Positions 20,504 through 28,406 of a stretch of DNA of 64,000 nucleotides are shown here, piece after piece. Numbering within the stretch: position 1 is the first letter of the stretch; each line of letters begins with the position of its first letter. The position numbers and the translations under genes were made by a program. The notes under the pieces were generated by a model that saw nothing but the letters and a program-made list of their open reading frames with translations, did not search any database and was not told where the DNA came from. This stretch comes from Flavobacterium galactosidilyticum. Lineage in GTDB: Bacteria > Bacteroidota > Bacteroidia > Flavobacteriales > Flavobacteriaceae. The stretch lies in the NCBI RefSeq assembly GCF_020911945.1, contig NZ_CP087135.1, forward strand, positions 1 to 64,000. Reading direction: 5' to 3'.

Positions 20504-21035
20504 TTAAAAACAAAAGCAATTATCCTGATTACATTCCTATAGCTATCGCTATTTTCTTGCAATGTGATCGATAAACTACTCACTTTCAATATTAGCAATC
20601 AAACTTCATTTTAAATTTCTACAGGATTTCCACTTAATCGTGCTACAGAAATAATAACGCCAGACGTAACAACAAATTAGAGCTCAGAATTTAAAAACAA
20701 TAACACAAAATCTGATTTAGTAAAAGACATTAAATTGAAAGAATTAAAACTTACAATCACTAATCCTAGCGACAAAACTTTTACTTTTTTTTAAAAAATC
20801 GATCCATTTATATATTTCGACTGATGGAACAGATGAAATTGAATTAGCCTACTCTAATAATATAAATGCTGCATCAAACTCAATAGAACTTACTTGTAAG
20901 TCACAAGAATTAGACAAATACATTAAAGCGCCTAGCTACAAAATACGACCGAAAGCAGTTATCAAAGAAACAATAACTAAAGATGTTACTGTAAAATGCG
21001 ACATGAAATTTAAAGTTATTGCAGATCCTTTTTAA
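20504..21035 (+). pseudogene. Decayed lipoprotein gene
   Basis: A relic of a roughly 175-codon lipoprotein. In one frame from about 20507 it reads KTKAIILITFL, stop, LSLFSCNVIDKLLTFNIS: a signal peptide and lipobox Cys at 20558. Lesions are loss of a start codon (TTA at the expected position), TAG at 20540-20542, TAA at 20612-20614, TAG at 20678-20680, and a frameshift in the homopolymers near 20784-20796. After the shift it continues cleanly (YISTDGTDEIELAYSNNI onward) to a TAA at 21033-21035. The family is, to my memory, a common Flavobacterium hypothetical lipoprotein. Five independent lesions make expression of a product very unlikely. Confidence 0.88.
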
Positions 21036-21120
21036 AAACGAAATTCACCTAACGTAACCTTCATCATGATACTAACTCAGCAATCTGTTTTTTTTTATAT
21101 AAATATTTATGAACTGACAA

Positions 21121-21789
21121 TTACTCTTTTACTAAGATAATAGTGGCTTTAAAACCAGTACCTAAATTCCACTGACTAGCTGAAATTAAACCGCCTTTAT
21201 CATCATAAACCTTAAATTCAGCAGTATTAGGACCTGAAGTTCCCTGATTCAATGCTTCAAAATCAATTTTATTAAATCCTTTCTCTAATACAATTTCAAA
21301 ACCTTTAAAATCGCTATCCAAGTTCACTTGATATTGTATCACTTTATCGTTCAAATACACTCTTATTTGATCGCCATCAACATACGCTGCATCACGATAC
21401 ATCACTTTTGCAGTAGTCGAACCCGTTTGAAAATTACCTAAGTTTTGATTTTTTCGGTAAACAACTCCCTCTTGTTTATCTTCTTTTTTATTCCATTTGT
21501 CTTTATAAACATCTCCAGGATTAATAAACTCGTTTTTTGGAGTCATCGAAAAATTAGTAGCAGGTGCAATAGTACCCGTAGGTTTTGGATTTGGATTAAA
21601 TATCTCTGGATTTTTAAAAACGTTTGGCGTTGTTATAGGAGGTATATCTAATTTTGGCGGAGTTGCTTTTTTGATTTTTGGCGTGTTGCTTTTAGGCGGA
21701 ATTGCTTTAAACTTAGAGTTGAATTCACTCTGAGCATATCCACTTAAAGACATTGTAAATGTAATCATTAACAATAAAATCCTTTTCAT
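21121..21789 (-). CDS. Secreted proline- and lysine-rich protein of unknown function
   Basis: A 222-residue product with a Sec signal peptide (MKRILLLMITFTMSLSGYAQ). A low-complexity region (about 25-95) is rich in Pro, Lys and Asn (PPKSNTPKIKKATPPKLD), followed by a folded C-terminal half with beta-rich character ending KATIILVKE. Probably periplasmic or surface-exposed. I do not recognise a domain. It is monocistronic and faces the lipoprotein pseudogene. Confidence 0.78.
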   Translation of the reverse strand: MKRILLLMITFTMSLSGYAQSEFNSKFKAIPPKSNTPKIKKATPPKLDIPPITTPNVFKNPEIFNPNPKPTGTIAPATNFSMTPKNEFINPGDVYKDKWNKKEDKQEGVVYRKNQNLGNFQTGSTTAKVMYRDAAYVDGDQIRVYLNDKVIQYQVNLDSDFKGFEIVLEKGFNKIDFEALNQGTSGPNTAEFKVYDDKGGLISASQWNLGTGFKATIILVKE

Positions 21790-22074
21790 AACTTTCTTAA
21801 TTAATTTAATCGGTTTTTGTGCAATTTTAAAAATAAAAAATCATTCCTAGTTAATCAAAAAACAGGCTGTAATTTAACTTTCATTTATAACTTCTAATAA
21901 TCGCTTTTATTACATTTTTCCATCAAAAACTGGTAGGCTTGAAGCTCGTGAAAATTCAGCTTTTTAATTAAAATTCAGTATTTTTATTTATCATTTTTTG
22001 CTAAATTGCAAAAAATATACCAAAAACCTAAAGAGCTTGTATTATTTAAAAAATCCGCAAAAAAACCACAAAAA

Positions 22075-22485
22075 ATGAAAAGAGAAAACATACTAACAGG
22101 ATCTCCATGGGAAGATAAAATGGGTTACTGTCGCGCAGTACGAATAGGAAATATAATCGAAGTATCAGGAACGGTAGCAATAATTGACGGCGAAAAAGTA
22201 AAAGCTAACGACGCTTATAATCAAACACTTAATATATTAGAACGCGTAGAAAAAGTACTAGAAGAACTAAATGTAAGTATGGAAGATGTGATTCGCACGA
22301 GAATATTCACTTCTGATGTTTCCTTGTTTGAAGAAGTGGCTACAGCTCACGCAAAATTTTTTAAAGACATAAAACCAACAACAGGTTTTTATGGAATAAA
22401 CCAATTAGTAGCACCTGAATATTTAGTAGAGATAGAATTTACTGCTATTGCTTCTGAAAAACCATTAATTCAAAAAGGATTATAA
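22075..22485 (+). CDS. RidA family protein (enamine/imine deaminase-like)
   Basis: A 136-residue YjgF/YER057c/UK114-type protein. Family members hydrolyse reactive enamine and imine intermediates made by PLP enzymes. It shows the N-terminal SPWEDKMGYCRAVRIGN, the central IIEVSGTVA and the C-terminal VEIEFTAIA. The arginine of the family's active-site motif appears within DVIRTRIFTSD near residue 80. The ATG at 22075 gives the family length; an earlier TTG would add 23 Lys-rich residues with no family similarity. The CLC gene starts 33 bp downstream. Confidence 0.9.
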   Translation: MKRENILTGSPWEDKMGYCRAVRIGNIIEVSGTVAIIDGEKVKANDAYNQTLNILERVEKVLEELNVSMEDVIRTRIFTSDVSLFEEVATAHAKFFKDIKPTTGFYGINQLVAPEYLVEIEFTAIASEKPLIQKGL

Positions 22486-22518
22486 TACTTTTGTAAAAAA
22501 AACACTTGCATCCATCTA

Positions 22519-23775
22519 ATGAATCTAGTAATTACTAAAGAAAACATACCTGCCGCGCTGAAATGGATTTTAATTTGTGCACTGACAGGTGTTTTTTCTG
22601 GAACAGCTTCTGCATTTTTTTTAGTATCGCTTGAATGGGCAACAAATTATAGAGAAAGTAACAATTGGATAATTTGGCTATTGCCAATAGGTGGTCTGGT
22701 GATAGGATTGAGCTATCATTATTGGGGAAAATCAGTAGTAAAAGGCAATAACTTATTACTGGAAGAATACGAAAATCCTCAAAATATAATCCCATTAAAA
22801 ATGGCTCCTTTAGTGCTATTTGGCACGCTAATCACTCATCTTTTTGGAGGTTCGGCTGGGCGCGAAGGAACAGCTGTACAAATGGGAGGTGCAATTTCTG
22901 CACAGTTTACACGATTTTTTAAGCTCGATAATTCTGATAGAAAAACAATTGTGATTCTAGGCATTAGTGCAGGTTTTGCTTCTATTTTTGGAACACCATT
23001 AGCAGGAGCTTTATTCGCTTTAGAGCTAGTTTATTTTAGTAAAATCAGTTTCAGAAGTATTCCTTTATCTTTCTTAACCGCATACATCGCTTATTATACG
23101 GTCGAGATTTGGAACGTGAAACATACCCATTATAGCATACCATTAGTTCCAGAAATGAGTTTAACTATTTTACTTTGGATATTCATAGTAAGTATATTAT
23201 TTGGTTTAGCAGCCATGTTGTTTTCAAGAAGTACACACTTATGGGGTACTTTATTTTCTAAAACTATAGTCTATCCTCCACTCCGACCGTTTGTTGGAGG
23301 AATTATTTTGGCAACAGCCTTCTTTTTTATTGGGACAGAAAAGTACGCAGGCTTAGGAGTTCCCGTAATCGTTGATGCTTTCTCAACCTCTGCTGCTCCT
23401 TATGATTTTTTGATGAAAATCTTATTTACAGGTTTTACATTAGGAGCAGGTTTCAAAGGTGGTGAAGTAACTCCTTTATTTTTCGTGGGTGCAACTTTAG
23501 GCAGCGCGCTATCAATTGTAGTTCCATTACCAATAGCGCTGCTAGCAGGAATGGGATTTGTTGCGGTTTTCTCCGGTGCAACCCACACACCTATAGCTTG
23601 CACAGTCATGGGAATGGAACTTTTCGGCCTGGAAAGTGGGATGTTTATTGGGTTAACTTGCATTATTGCTTATTTCTTTTCTGGCTCCGTAGGTATATAT
23701 AAAGATCAAATTGTAAAAGGAGCAAAATATCATTTGTACGAAAAATTTAAACGAAAAGGAACTGACCTTTTATAA
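22519..23775 (+). CDS. CLC family anion transporter, possibly fluoride-type
   Basis: A 418-residue polytopic membrane protein of the CLC superfamily with about ten hydrophobic segments. The anion-binding signature is GGSAGREGTAVQMGG with Glu116, and GAGFKGGEVTPLFFVGA forms the second conserved block. The usual GSGIP is replaced by a GNNLLLEE-type sequence (76-83), and GREGP is GREGT. From memory this pattern is closer to CLC-F fluoride/proton antiporters than to ordinary chloride channels. No fluoride riboswitch is visible in the 33-bp leader. It probably shares a transcript with the RidA gene. Confidence 0.88.
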   Translation: MNLVITKENIPAALKWILICALTGVFSGTASAFFLVSLEWATNYRESNNWIIWLLPIGGLVIGLSYHYWGKSVVKGNNLLLEEYENPQNIIPLKMAPLVLFGTLITHLFGGSAGREGTAVQMGGAISAQFTRFFKLDNSDRKTIVILGISAGFASIFGTPLAGALFALELVYFSKISFRSIPLSFLTAYIAYYTVEIWNVKHTHYSIPLVPEMSLTILLWIFIVSILFGLAAMLFSRSTHLWGTLFSKTIVYPPLRPFVGGIILATAFFFIGTEKYAGLGVPVIVDAFSTSAAPYDFLMKILFTGFTLGAGFKGGEVTPLFFVGATLGSALSIVVPLPIALLAGMGFVAVFSGATHTPIACTVMGMELFGLESGMFIGLTCIIAYFFSGSVGIYKDQIVKGAKYHLYEKFKRKGTDLL

Positions 23776-23821
23776 TAGGTGAAAATCATGTTAATGATTT
23801 CAACATTAGCGTAAAAAAATG

Positions 23822-23829
23822 TATTTTCG
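23822..23829 (+). promoter_or_regulatory. Possible -7 element immediately before nrnA
   Basis: TATTTTCG, one mismatch from TAnnTTTG, ends 6 bp before the nrnA ATG, so the transcript would have almost no leader. No matching TTG lies at the proper distance upstream. Confidence 0.3.
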
Positions 23830-23835
23830 CACTCT

Positions 23836-24840
23836 ATGAAAATACAAGACATTCAAGAAGTTCAGTTGTTATTATCAACTCCTAAAAAGATTGCCATAAT
23901 CCCACACCGAGGTCCTGATGGAGACGCTATGGGCTCAACATTAGCATTATATCATTTTTTATTAAAAAACAATCACGAAGCAGTTGTCGTTTCCCCAAAT
24001 GAATTTCCCGACTTTCTAGCTTGGATGCCGGGATCAGAAACCGTTAAAATATTCGAAAAAGACAAGCAGAACTGTACTAAAATTCTTGACGAAGCTGAAC
24101 TTATTTTCACATTAGATTTTAATGCTTTGCATCGTACGGGTGAAATGGAACATGTTTTAGCTAAGCTAAAAGCGCCATTTATCATGATTGATCATCATCA
24201 AAAACCTGATGATTACGCTACCGTAACCTACTCGGATACCACTTTTGGTTCTACTTGCGAAATGATTTATAACTTCGTCTCTTTCCTTGGAAAAAAAGAT
24301 CAAATTGATAAAACAGTTGGTACTTGTATATATACAGGAATTTTAACCGACTCTGGTTCTTTTAGATTCCCAAAGACAACTGGAAATACGCATAGAATTG
24401 TTGCCGAATTAATTGACTTAGGTGTCGAAAACACCGAGATTCCGACCTTGCTTTTTGACAACAGTGGTTTCGAACGCTTACAACTTTTAGGCAGAGCATT
24501 GCAAAATATGAAAGTAATTGCAGAGCATAAAACCGCTTACACCACATTGACTCAAGACGAATTAAATTCTTTTAATTATGTAAAAGGAGATACGGAAGGA
24601 ATTGTAAATTACGGTTTACAGATAAAAGGGATTAATTTTGCTGCCATTTTCATCGAAAATAAAGATGAGAAAATCATTAAGATTTCTTTCCGTTCCCAAG
24701 GTGATTTTGATGTAAATCAATTTGCAAGAGATCATTTTAATGGTGGAGGACATCGCAATGCGGCTGGAGGAAAATCAGAAGAAACGATGGAAGAAACGAT
24801 TAAAAAATTCGAAAATTTAGTTACGAAAATTAGCATCTAA
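23836..24840 (+). CDS. nrnA: DHH-family bifunctional oligoribonuclease/PAP phosphatase
   Basis: Degrades short RNA oligonucleotides and 3'-phosphoadenosine 5'-phosphate. The DHH domain has HRGPDGDAMGSTLAL near residue 20, the signature IDHHQKP near 117, and TDSGSFRFPKTT near 175. The DHHA1 domain ends in the GGGH motif (FNGGGHRNAAGG, near 300). The 334-residue length is typical of NrnA. gldI starts 5 bp downstream, indicating a shared transcript with the motility and isomerase genes. Confidence 0.93.
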   Translation: MKIQDIQEVQLLLSTPKKIAIIPHRGPDGDAMGSTLALYHFLLKNNHEAVVVSPNEFPDFLAWMPGSETVKIFEKDKQNCTKILDEAELIFTLDFNALHRTGEMEHVLAKLKAPFIMIDHHQKPDDYATVTYSDTTFGSTCEMIYNFVSFLGKKDQIDKTVGTCIYTGILTDSGSFRFPKTTGNTHRIVAELIDLGVENTEIPTLLFDNSGFERLQLLGRALQNMKVIAEHKTAYTTLTQDELNSFNYVKGDTEGIVNYGLQIKGINFAAIFIENKDEKIIKISFRSQGDFDVNQFARDHFNGGGHRNAAGGKSEETMEETIKKFENLVTKISI

Positions 24841-24845
24841 ATAGT

Positions 24846-25502
24846 ATGAAAAACGCAAAGCTACTCACAATTATAGCTCTTCTATTCATTATAGCGTCAA
24901 GCTGTAAGCAATCTCAAGATGCTAGAAGACCTATTTCACAAGCTTCGGGAAGCTTCATGAAAAAATCGATTATTCGAAATAAGAAACTGGTTGCTACGGA
25001 AGAAAGCTTAATTAAAGATCTAATGAAAAGCAATCCATCTGTAAAGTACATCGCTTCAACAAAAGGATATTGGTATTCCTATAATGTGCAAAATAAACTA
25101 GACACCCTGACTCCAAAAAAAGGAGATGTAGCGTTTTTTGATTATGAAATAAAAGATTTAAAAGGAAACATAATCTACTCTGAATTAGAACTTAGACCTC
25201 AGATTTATTATGTAGACAAGCAAAATATTATGATGGGATTAAGAGATGGCATCAAATTGATGCATAAAAATGAAGAAGTGAATTTTTTGTTTCCATCAAA
25301 TATGGCCTATGGATATCATGGAGATAATAAAAAAATTGGAGTGAATGAACCACTAATATGCAGGGTCACTCTTCGTGATTTCAAATCAGAAGCTATTTAT
25401 AAAAAAGAAGTTCAAATAAAATTAAAACCAGTTCCTAGCGCTCCCGCTACTGTTGTTCAAGAGAAACTAATTGAAAAAAAACCTAACGATACTATCAAAT
25501 AA
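24846..25502 (+). CDS. gldI: Gliding motility-associated FKBP-type lipoprotein GldI
   Basis: A 218-residue lipoprotein with a lipobox ending at Cys20 (IIASSCKQ). An FKBP-like peptidyl-prolyl isomerase domain is at about 75-180 (GDVAFFDYEIKDLKGNIIYS, then NEEVNFLFPSNMAYGYHG). In F. johnsoniae GldI is required for gliding and is related to Mip-like isomerases; it probably helps fold periplasmic or outer-membrane gliding and type IX secretion proteins. Downstream come two further isomerase genes, the first 10 bp away, which supports a folding role. A C-terminal tail of about 35 residues extends beyond the domain. Confidence 0.88.
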   Translation: MKNAKLLTIIALLFIIASSCKQSQDARRPISQASGSFMKKSIIRNKKLVATEESLIKDLMKSNPSVKYIASTKGYWYSYNVQNKLDTLTPKKGDVAFFDYEIKDLKGNIIYSELELRPQIYYVDKQNIMMGLRDGIKLMHKNEEVNFLFPSNMAYGYHGDNKKIGVNEPLICRVTLRDFKSEAIYKKEVQIKLKPVPSAPATVVQEKLIEKKPNDTIK

Positions 25503-25512
25503 TAAATTACAA

Positions 25513-26628
25513 ATGAAAAAAAACATCCTATTCGCATTCCTTATAATTGCTTCCTTTTACTCTTGTAAAGACGATCATAGCAATCTTCCTGATGGTCTAT
25601 ATGCCAAAATTGAAACTAATAAAGGAGAAATAATTGTACAATTAGATTTTGAAAAAGCACCTATAACTGTAGCCAACTTTGTGACGCTTGCCGAAGGTAA
25701 AAATGAATTTGTAACGAATGAAAATTTAAAAAACAAACCTTTTTTTGATGGTTTAAAATTCCACAGAGTTATCAAGGACTTCATGATTCAAACTGGAGAT
25801 CCACTAGGGACAGGTTCTGGAGATACTGGTTACAAATTTAAAGATGAATTTTCTGATTTAAAATTTGATGACGGTGGTGTTTTGGCTATGGCCAATAATG
25901 GACCTGCTACAAATAGTAGTCAATTTTTCATCACGCACCTTGCAACGCCTTGGCTAGATGGAAAACACACAATCTTTGGTCATGTGGTTGAAAAAGGAAT
26001 GGATATAGTAAATAAAATTGAACAAGAAGATTATATCACTAAAATCACAATTATCAGAAATGGTGAAGCTGTTAAAAAATTTAACGCAGCAAAATTATTC
26101 CATGATTATTTTTCAGTAGAATCGGAAAACCAAATTAAAAATGCGGCTATTGAGGCTGAGAATAAAAAGGTTTATGATGAAAAATACAAAACAGTTCGTG
26201 ATGAAAAAATCGCTTATTTTGCAGATTTAAAAGCAAAATCAGTAAAAACTCCTTCTGGTTTACAATATGCAATAACTAAAAAAAGTGGTGGTAAAAAACC
26301 AGCTAGTGGTTCTACTCTTGCTATTCATTACGCTGGTTTCTTAGAAGATGGAGAATTATTTGATACTAGTATCGAAAGTGTTGCTAAAACCTACGGACGA
26401 TATGATGAAAACAGAGCGGCTCAAAATGGATACCAACCTATTCCTTTTCAAGCTGGTAAAAAAGATGGCATGATTCCCGGTTTCATTGAAGGATTAGAGA
26501 AACTATCACTTGGAGATAAAGCAGTGATTTTTATTCCATCGCGTTTAGGATATGGAGCGGCTGGTGCTGGAGGCGTAATACCACCCAATGCCAATATCAT
26601 TTTCGAAATCGAATTATTAGATCAATAG
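25513..26628 (+). CDS. Cyclophilin-FKBP fusion peptidyl-prolyl isomerase, lipoprotein
   Basis: A 371-residue exported protein with lipobox Cys18 (IIASFYSCKDD). A cyclophilin-type domain (about 28-190: YAKIETNKGEIIVQLDFEKAP, then FHRVIKDFMIQTGDP and SSQFFITH) is joined by a charged linker to a C-terminal FKBP-type domain (about 255-371: TLAIHYAGFLEDGELFDTS, then LGYGAAGAGGVIPPNA). Two unrelated isomerase folds in one chain is an unusual but recurrent Bacteroidetes arrangement. I chose ATG 25513; an upstream in-frame codon overlaps gldI and would spoil the lipoprotein signal. Confidence 0.92.
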   Translation: MKKNILFAFLIIASFYSCKDDHSNLPDGLYAKIETNKGEIIVQLDFEKAPITVANFVTLAEGKNEFVTNENLKNKPFFDGLKFHRVIKDFMIQTGDPLGTGSGDTGYKFKDEFSDLKFDDGGVLAMANNGPATNSSQFFITHLATPWLDGKHTIFGHVVEKGMDIVNKIEQEDYITKITIIRNGEAVKKFNAAKLFHDYFSVESENQIKNAAIEAENKKVYDEKYKTVRDEKIAYFADLKAKSVKTPSGLQYAITKKSGGKKPASGSTLAIHYAGFLEDGELFDTSIESVAKTYGRYDENRAAQNGYQPIPFQAGKKDGMIPGFIEGLEKLSLGDKAVIFIPSRLGYGAAGAGGVIPPNANIIFEIELLDQ

Positions 26629-26672
26629 GCTTTATCACTTTTTAAAAAAGTACAACATTAATTATTTGTAAA

Positions 26673-27947
26673 ATGAAATTTAAGATTCTATTTTTATTGT
26701 TTCTAGGAATGGCAAGTGTACATTCTCAAACTATCAAGAAATCTACTACTGCTAAAAAACCCACTACTACCGTTAAAGCAGCCATAAAGAAACCTGTAAA
26801 ACCAGCTGTAAAAGCTCCCGTTGTAATCGAAGGAATTTTTGCAACCATCTCTACAAATAAAGGAGATATTACCATACAATTAGAGTATAAAAAAGCACCA
26901 GTTACTGTAGCTAACTTTATCGCTCTAGCGGAAGGTACTAACACATTTGTAACTGACGAGAAATTAAAAGCGAAACCATTTTATGATGGTTTAAAATTTC
27001 ACCGTGTGATTAAAGATTTCATGATTCAAGGAGGAGACCCATCTGGAACTGGATCTAGCGGACCTGGATATTCATTTAAAGATGAATTTACAGATTTGAA
27101 GCACAACAAAGCTGGAATTCTATCCATGGCTAATTCAGGACCAGCAACTAATGGAAGTCAATTTTTCATTACCCATAAAGAAACGCCTTGGTTAGACGGG
27201 AAACACACTGTTTTTGGTCACGTAACAGAGGGAATGAATGTGGTCAAATCTATTGGTCAAAACGATGTAATTACAAAGATTACCATTATTAGAAAAGGTC
27301 CTTTAGCTCAAAAATTTGACGCTCCAAAAGTGTTTGCTGATTATTTCAATAATAGATCAGAGGATCAAAAGAAACAGGACCTCCTTGCTGCCGAGAACCG
27401 AAAAAAGCAAGAGCAAATAATGGCAGAGCATAGAGCAAAACAAGAGGCTCTAAAAGCAGAAGCTAAGAAAGTCTATCTTGAAAAATATGGCCCTGCAGTA
27501 AATGCAAAAGCAGCTTATTTTGCAACTTCAAAAGCAACTTCAACCACTACTCCATCTGGTTTAGCATACAAAATTGTTAAGCAAGGAAATGGCGTAAAAC
27601 CTATTAACGGATCCACTATCTTTTTTCACTATGCAGGTTATTTTGAAGATGGGAATTTATTTGACAGCAGTTATGAAGACGTTTCTAAAGAATTTGGGAA
27701 ATATGACGCTAATAGAGCTGCGCAAAACGGTTACCAAGCTTTTCCTTTTGAAGCAGGTAAAAAAACCGGAATGATTCCTGGATTTATCGAAGCACTTTCT
27801 TTAATGTCTTATGGAGACAAAGTTGTAGCATTTCTTCCGGCTAATTTAGCGTACGGTCAAAATGGTGCAGGTGATGTTATCCCTCCTAATTCAACCCTAG
27901 TTTTCGAATTGGAAATGTTTGAAAAACAACCCAACGCAAAACAATAA
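26673..27947 (+). CDS. Cyclophilin-FKBP fusion peptidyl-prolyl isomerase, second copy
   Basis: A 424-residue paralogue of the preceding gene with the same domain order. It has a cleavable Sec signal (MKFKILFLLFLGMASVHSQ) instead of a lipobox, then a Lys/Thr/Val-rich segment (about 20-50), a cyclophilin domain (about 52-215) and a charged helical linker (RKKQEQIMAEHRAKQEALKA). The FKBP domain (about 300-418) ends in VIPPNSTLVFELEMF. The tandem arrangement suggests duplication followed by relocation from a lipid-anchored to a soluble periplasmic form. A terminator follows directly. Confidence 0.93.
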   Translation: MKFKILFLLFLGMASVHSQTIKKSTTAKKPTTTVKAAIKKPVKPAVKAPVVIEGIFATISTNKGDITIQLEYKKAPVTVANFIALAEGTNTFVTDEKLKAKPFYDGLKFHRVIKDFMIQGGDPSGTGSSGPGYSFKDEFTDLKHNKAGILSMANSGPATNGSQFFITHKETPWLDGKHTVFGHVTEGMNVVKSIGQNDVITKITIIRKGPLAQKFDAPKVFADYFNNRSEDQKKQDLLAAENRKKQEQIMAEHRAKQEALKAEAKKVYLEKYGPAVNAKAAYFATSKATSTTTPSGLAYKIVKQGNGVKPINGSTIFFHYAGYFEDGNLFDSSYEDVSKEFGKYDANRAAQNGYQAFPFEAGKKTGMIPGFIEALSLMSYGDKVVAFLPANLAYGQNGAGDVIPPNSTLVFELEMFEKQPNAKQ

Positions 27948-27973
27948 AATAATTCCTGAATTACTAAATTATA

Positions 27974-28017
27974 AAACCCGTCAGATTTCAAAATCTGACG
28001 GGTTTTATTTTTTTTAA
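27974..28017 (+). terminator. Terminator of the nrnA-gldI-isomerase run
   Basis: AAAACCCGTCAGATTT pairs with AAATCTGACGGGTTTT around a very short loop, followed by a T-rich run. Confidence 0.9.
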
Positions 28018-28406
28018 AATAGTTTCTGTTTTTATTTAAACTGACTATTATTTTCAAAGTCTAAAAGATAAATTACAAGAACATTTTATCTCTGTATAAC
28101 TTTGTTTGCTTAACTACATACATGACCTTATTATTATAAACCAAGAGCTACTTGCCGTTTAAAATTACATGATTCTAAAGAAACAGAAAGTTGATTTTAA
28201 AACTTACATATCTTAACTGGTAAAAAAAGAACATTAATTTCTTCTCAAGAATTAGCTGGCGTAATCAAAAAAAAAAAAAACATTTTACTATCAAAAGCAT
28301 TTTATTTTATAATGTAAATCCTCTACTTTTACGTTTGGCAAAATTTGAACTGGCTACAACTAAAAAAAATATTCGCCTATTTTATTACCAAAATAAACTT
28401 TAAAAA
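28018..28406. other. Intergenic region upstream of the GH84 gene, about 390 bp
   Basis: AT-rich with a 14-base A-run around 28267-28280. A short open stretch near 28217-28290 (LTGKKRTLISSQELAGV) looks protein-like but lacks a start and context, so it is at most an unidentifiable relic. No RNA gene is recognised. Confidence 0.35.

Noticed and set aside
22486..22518. Fluoride riboswitch before the CLC gene
   Set aside because: The gap is only 33 bp and lacks the conserved pseudoknot sequences of that riboswitch.
28217..28290. Protein-like stretch LTGKKRTLISSQELAGV in the gap before the GH84 gene
   Set aside because: No start, no continuation in either direction and no family recognised; too short to call a pseudogene.
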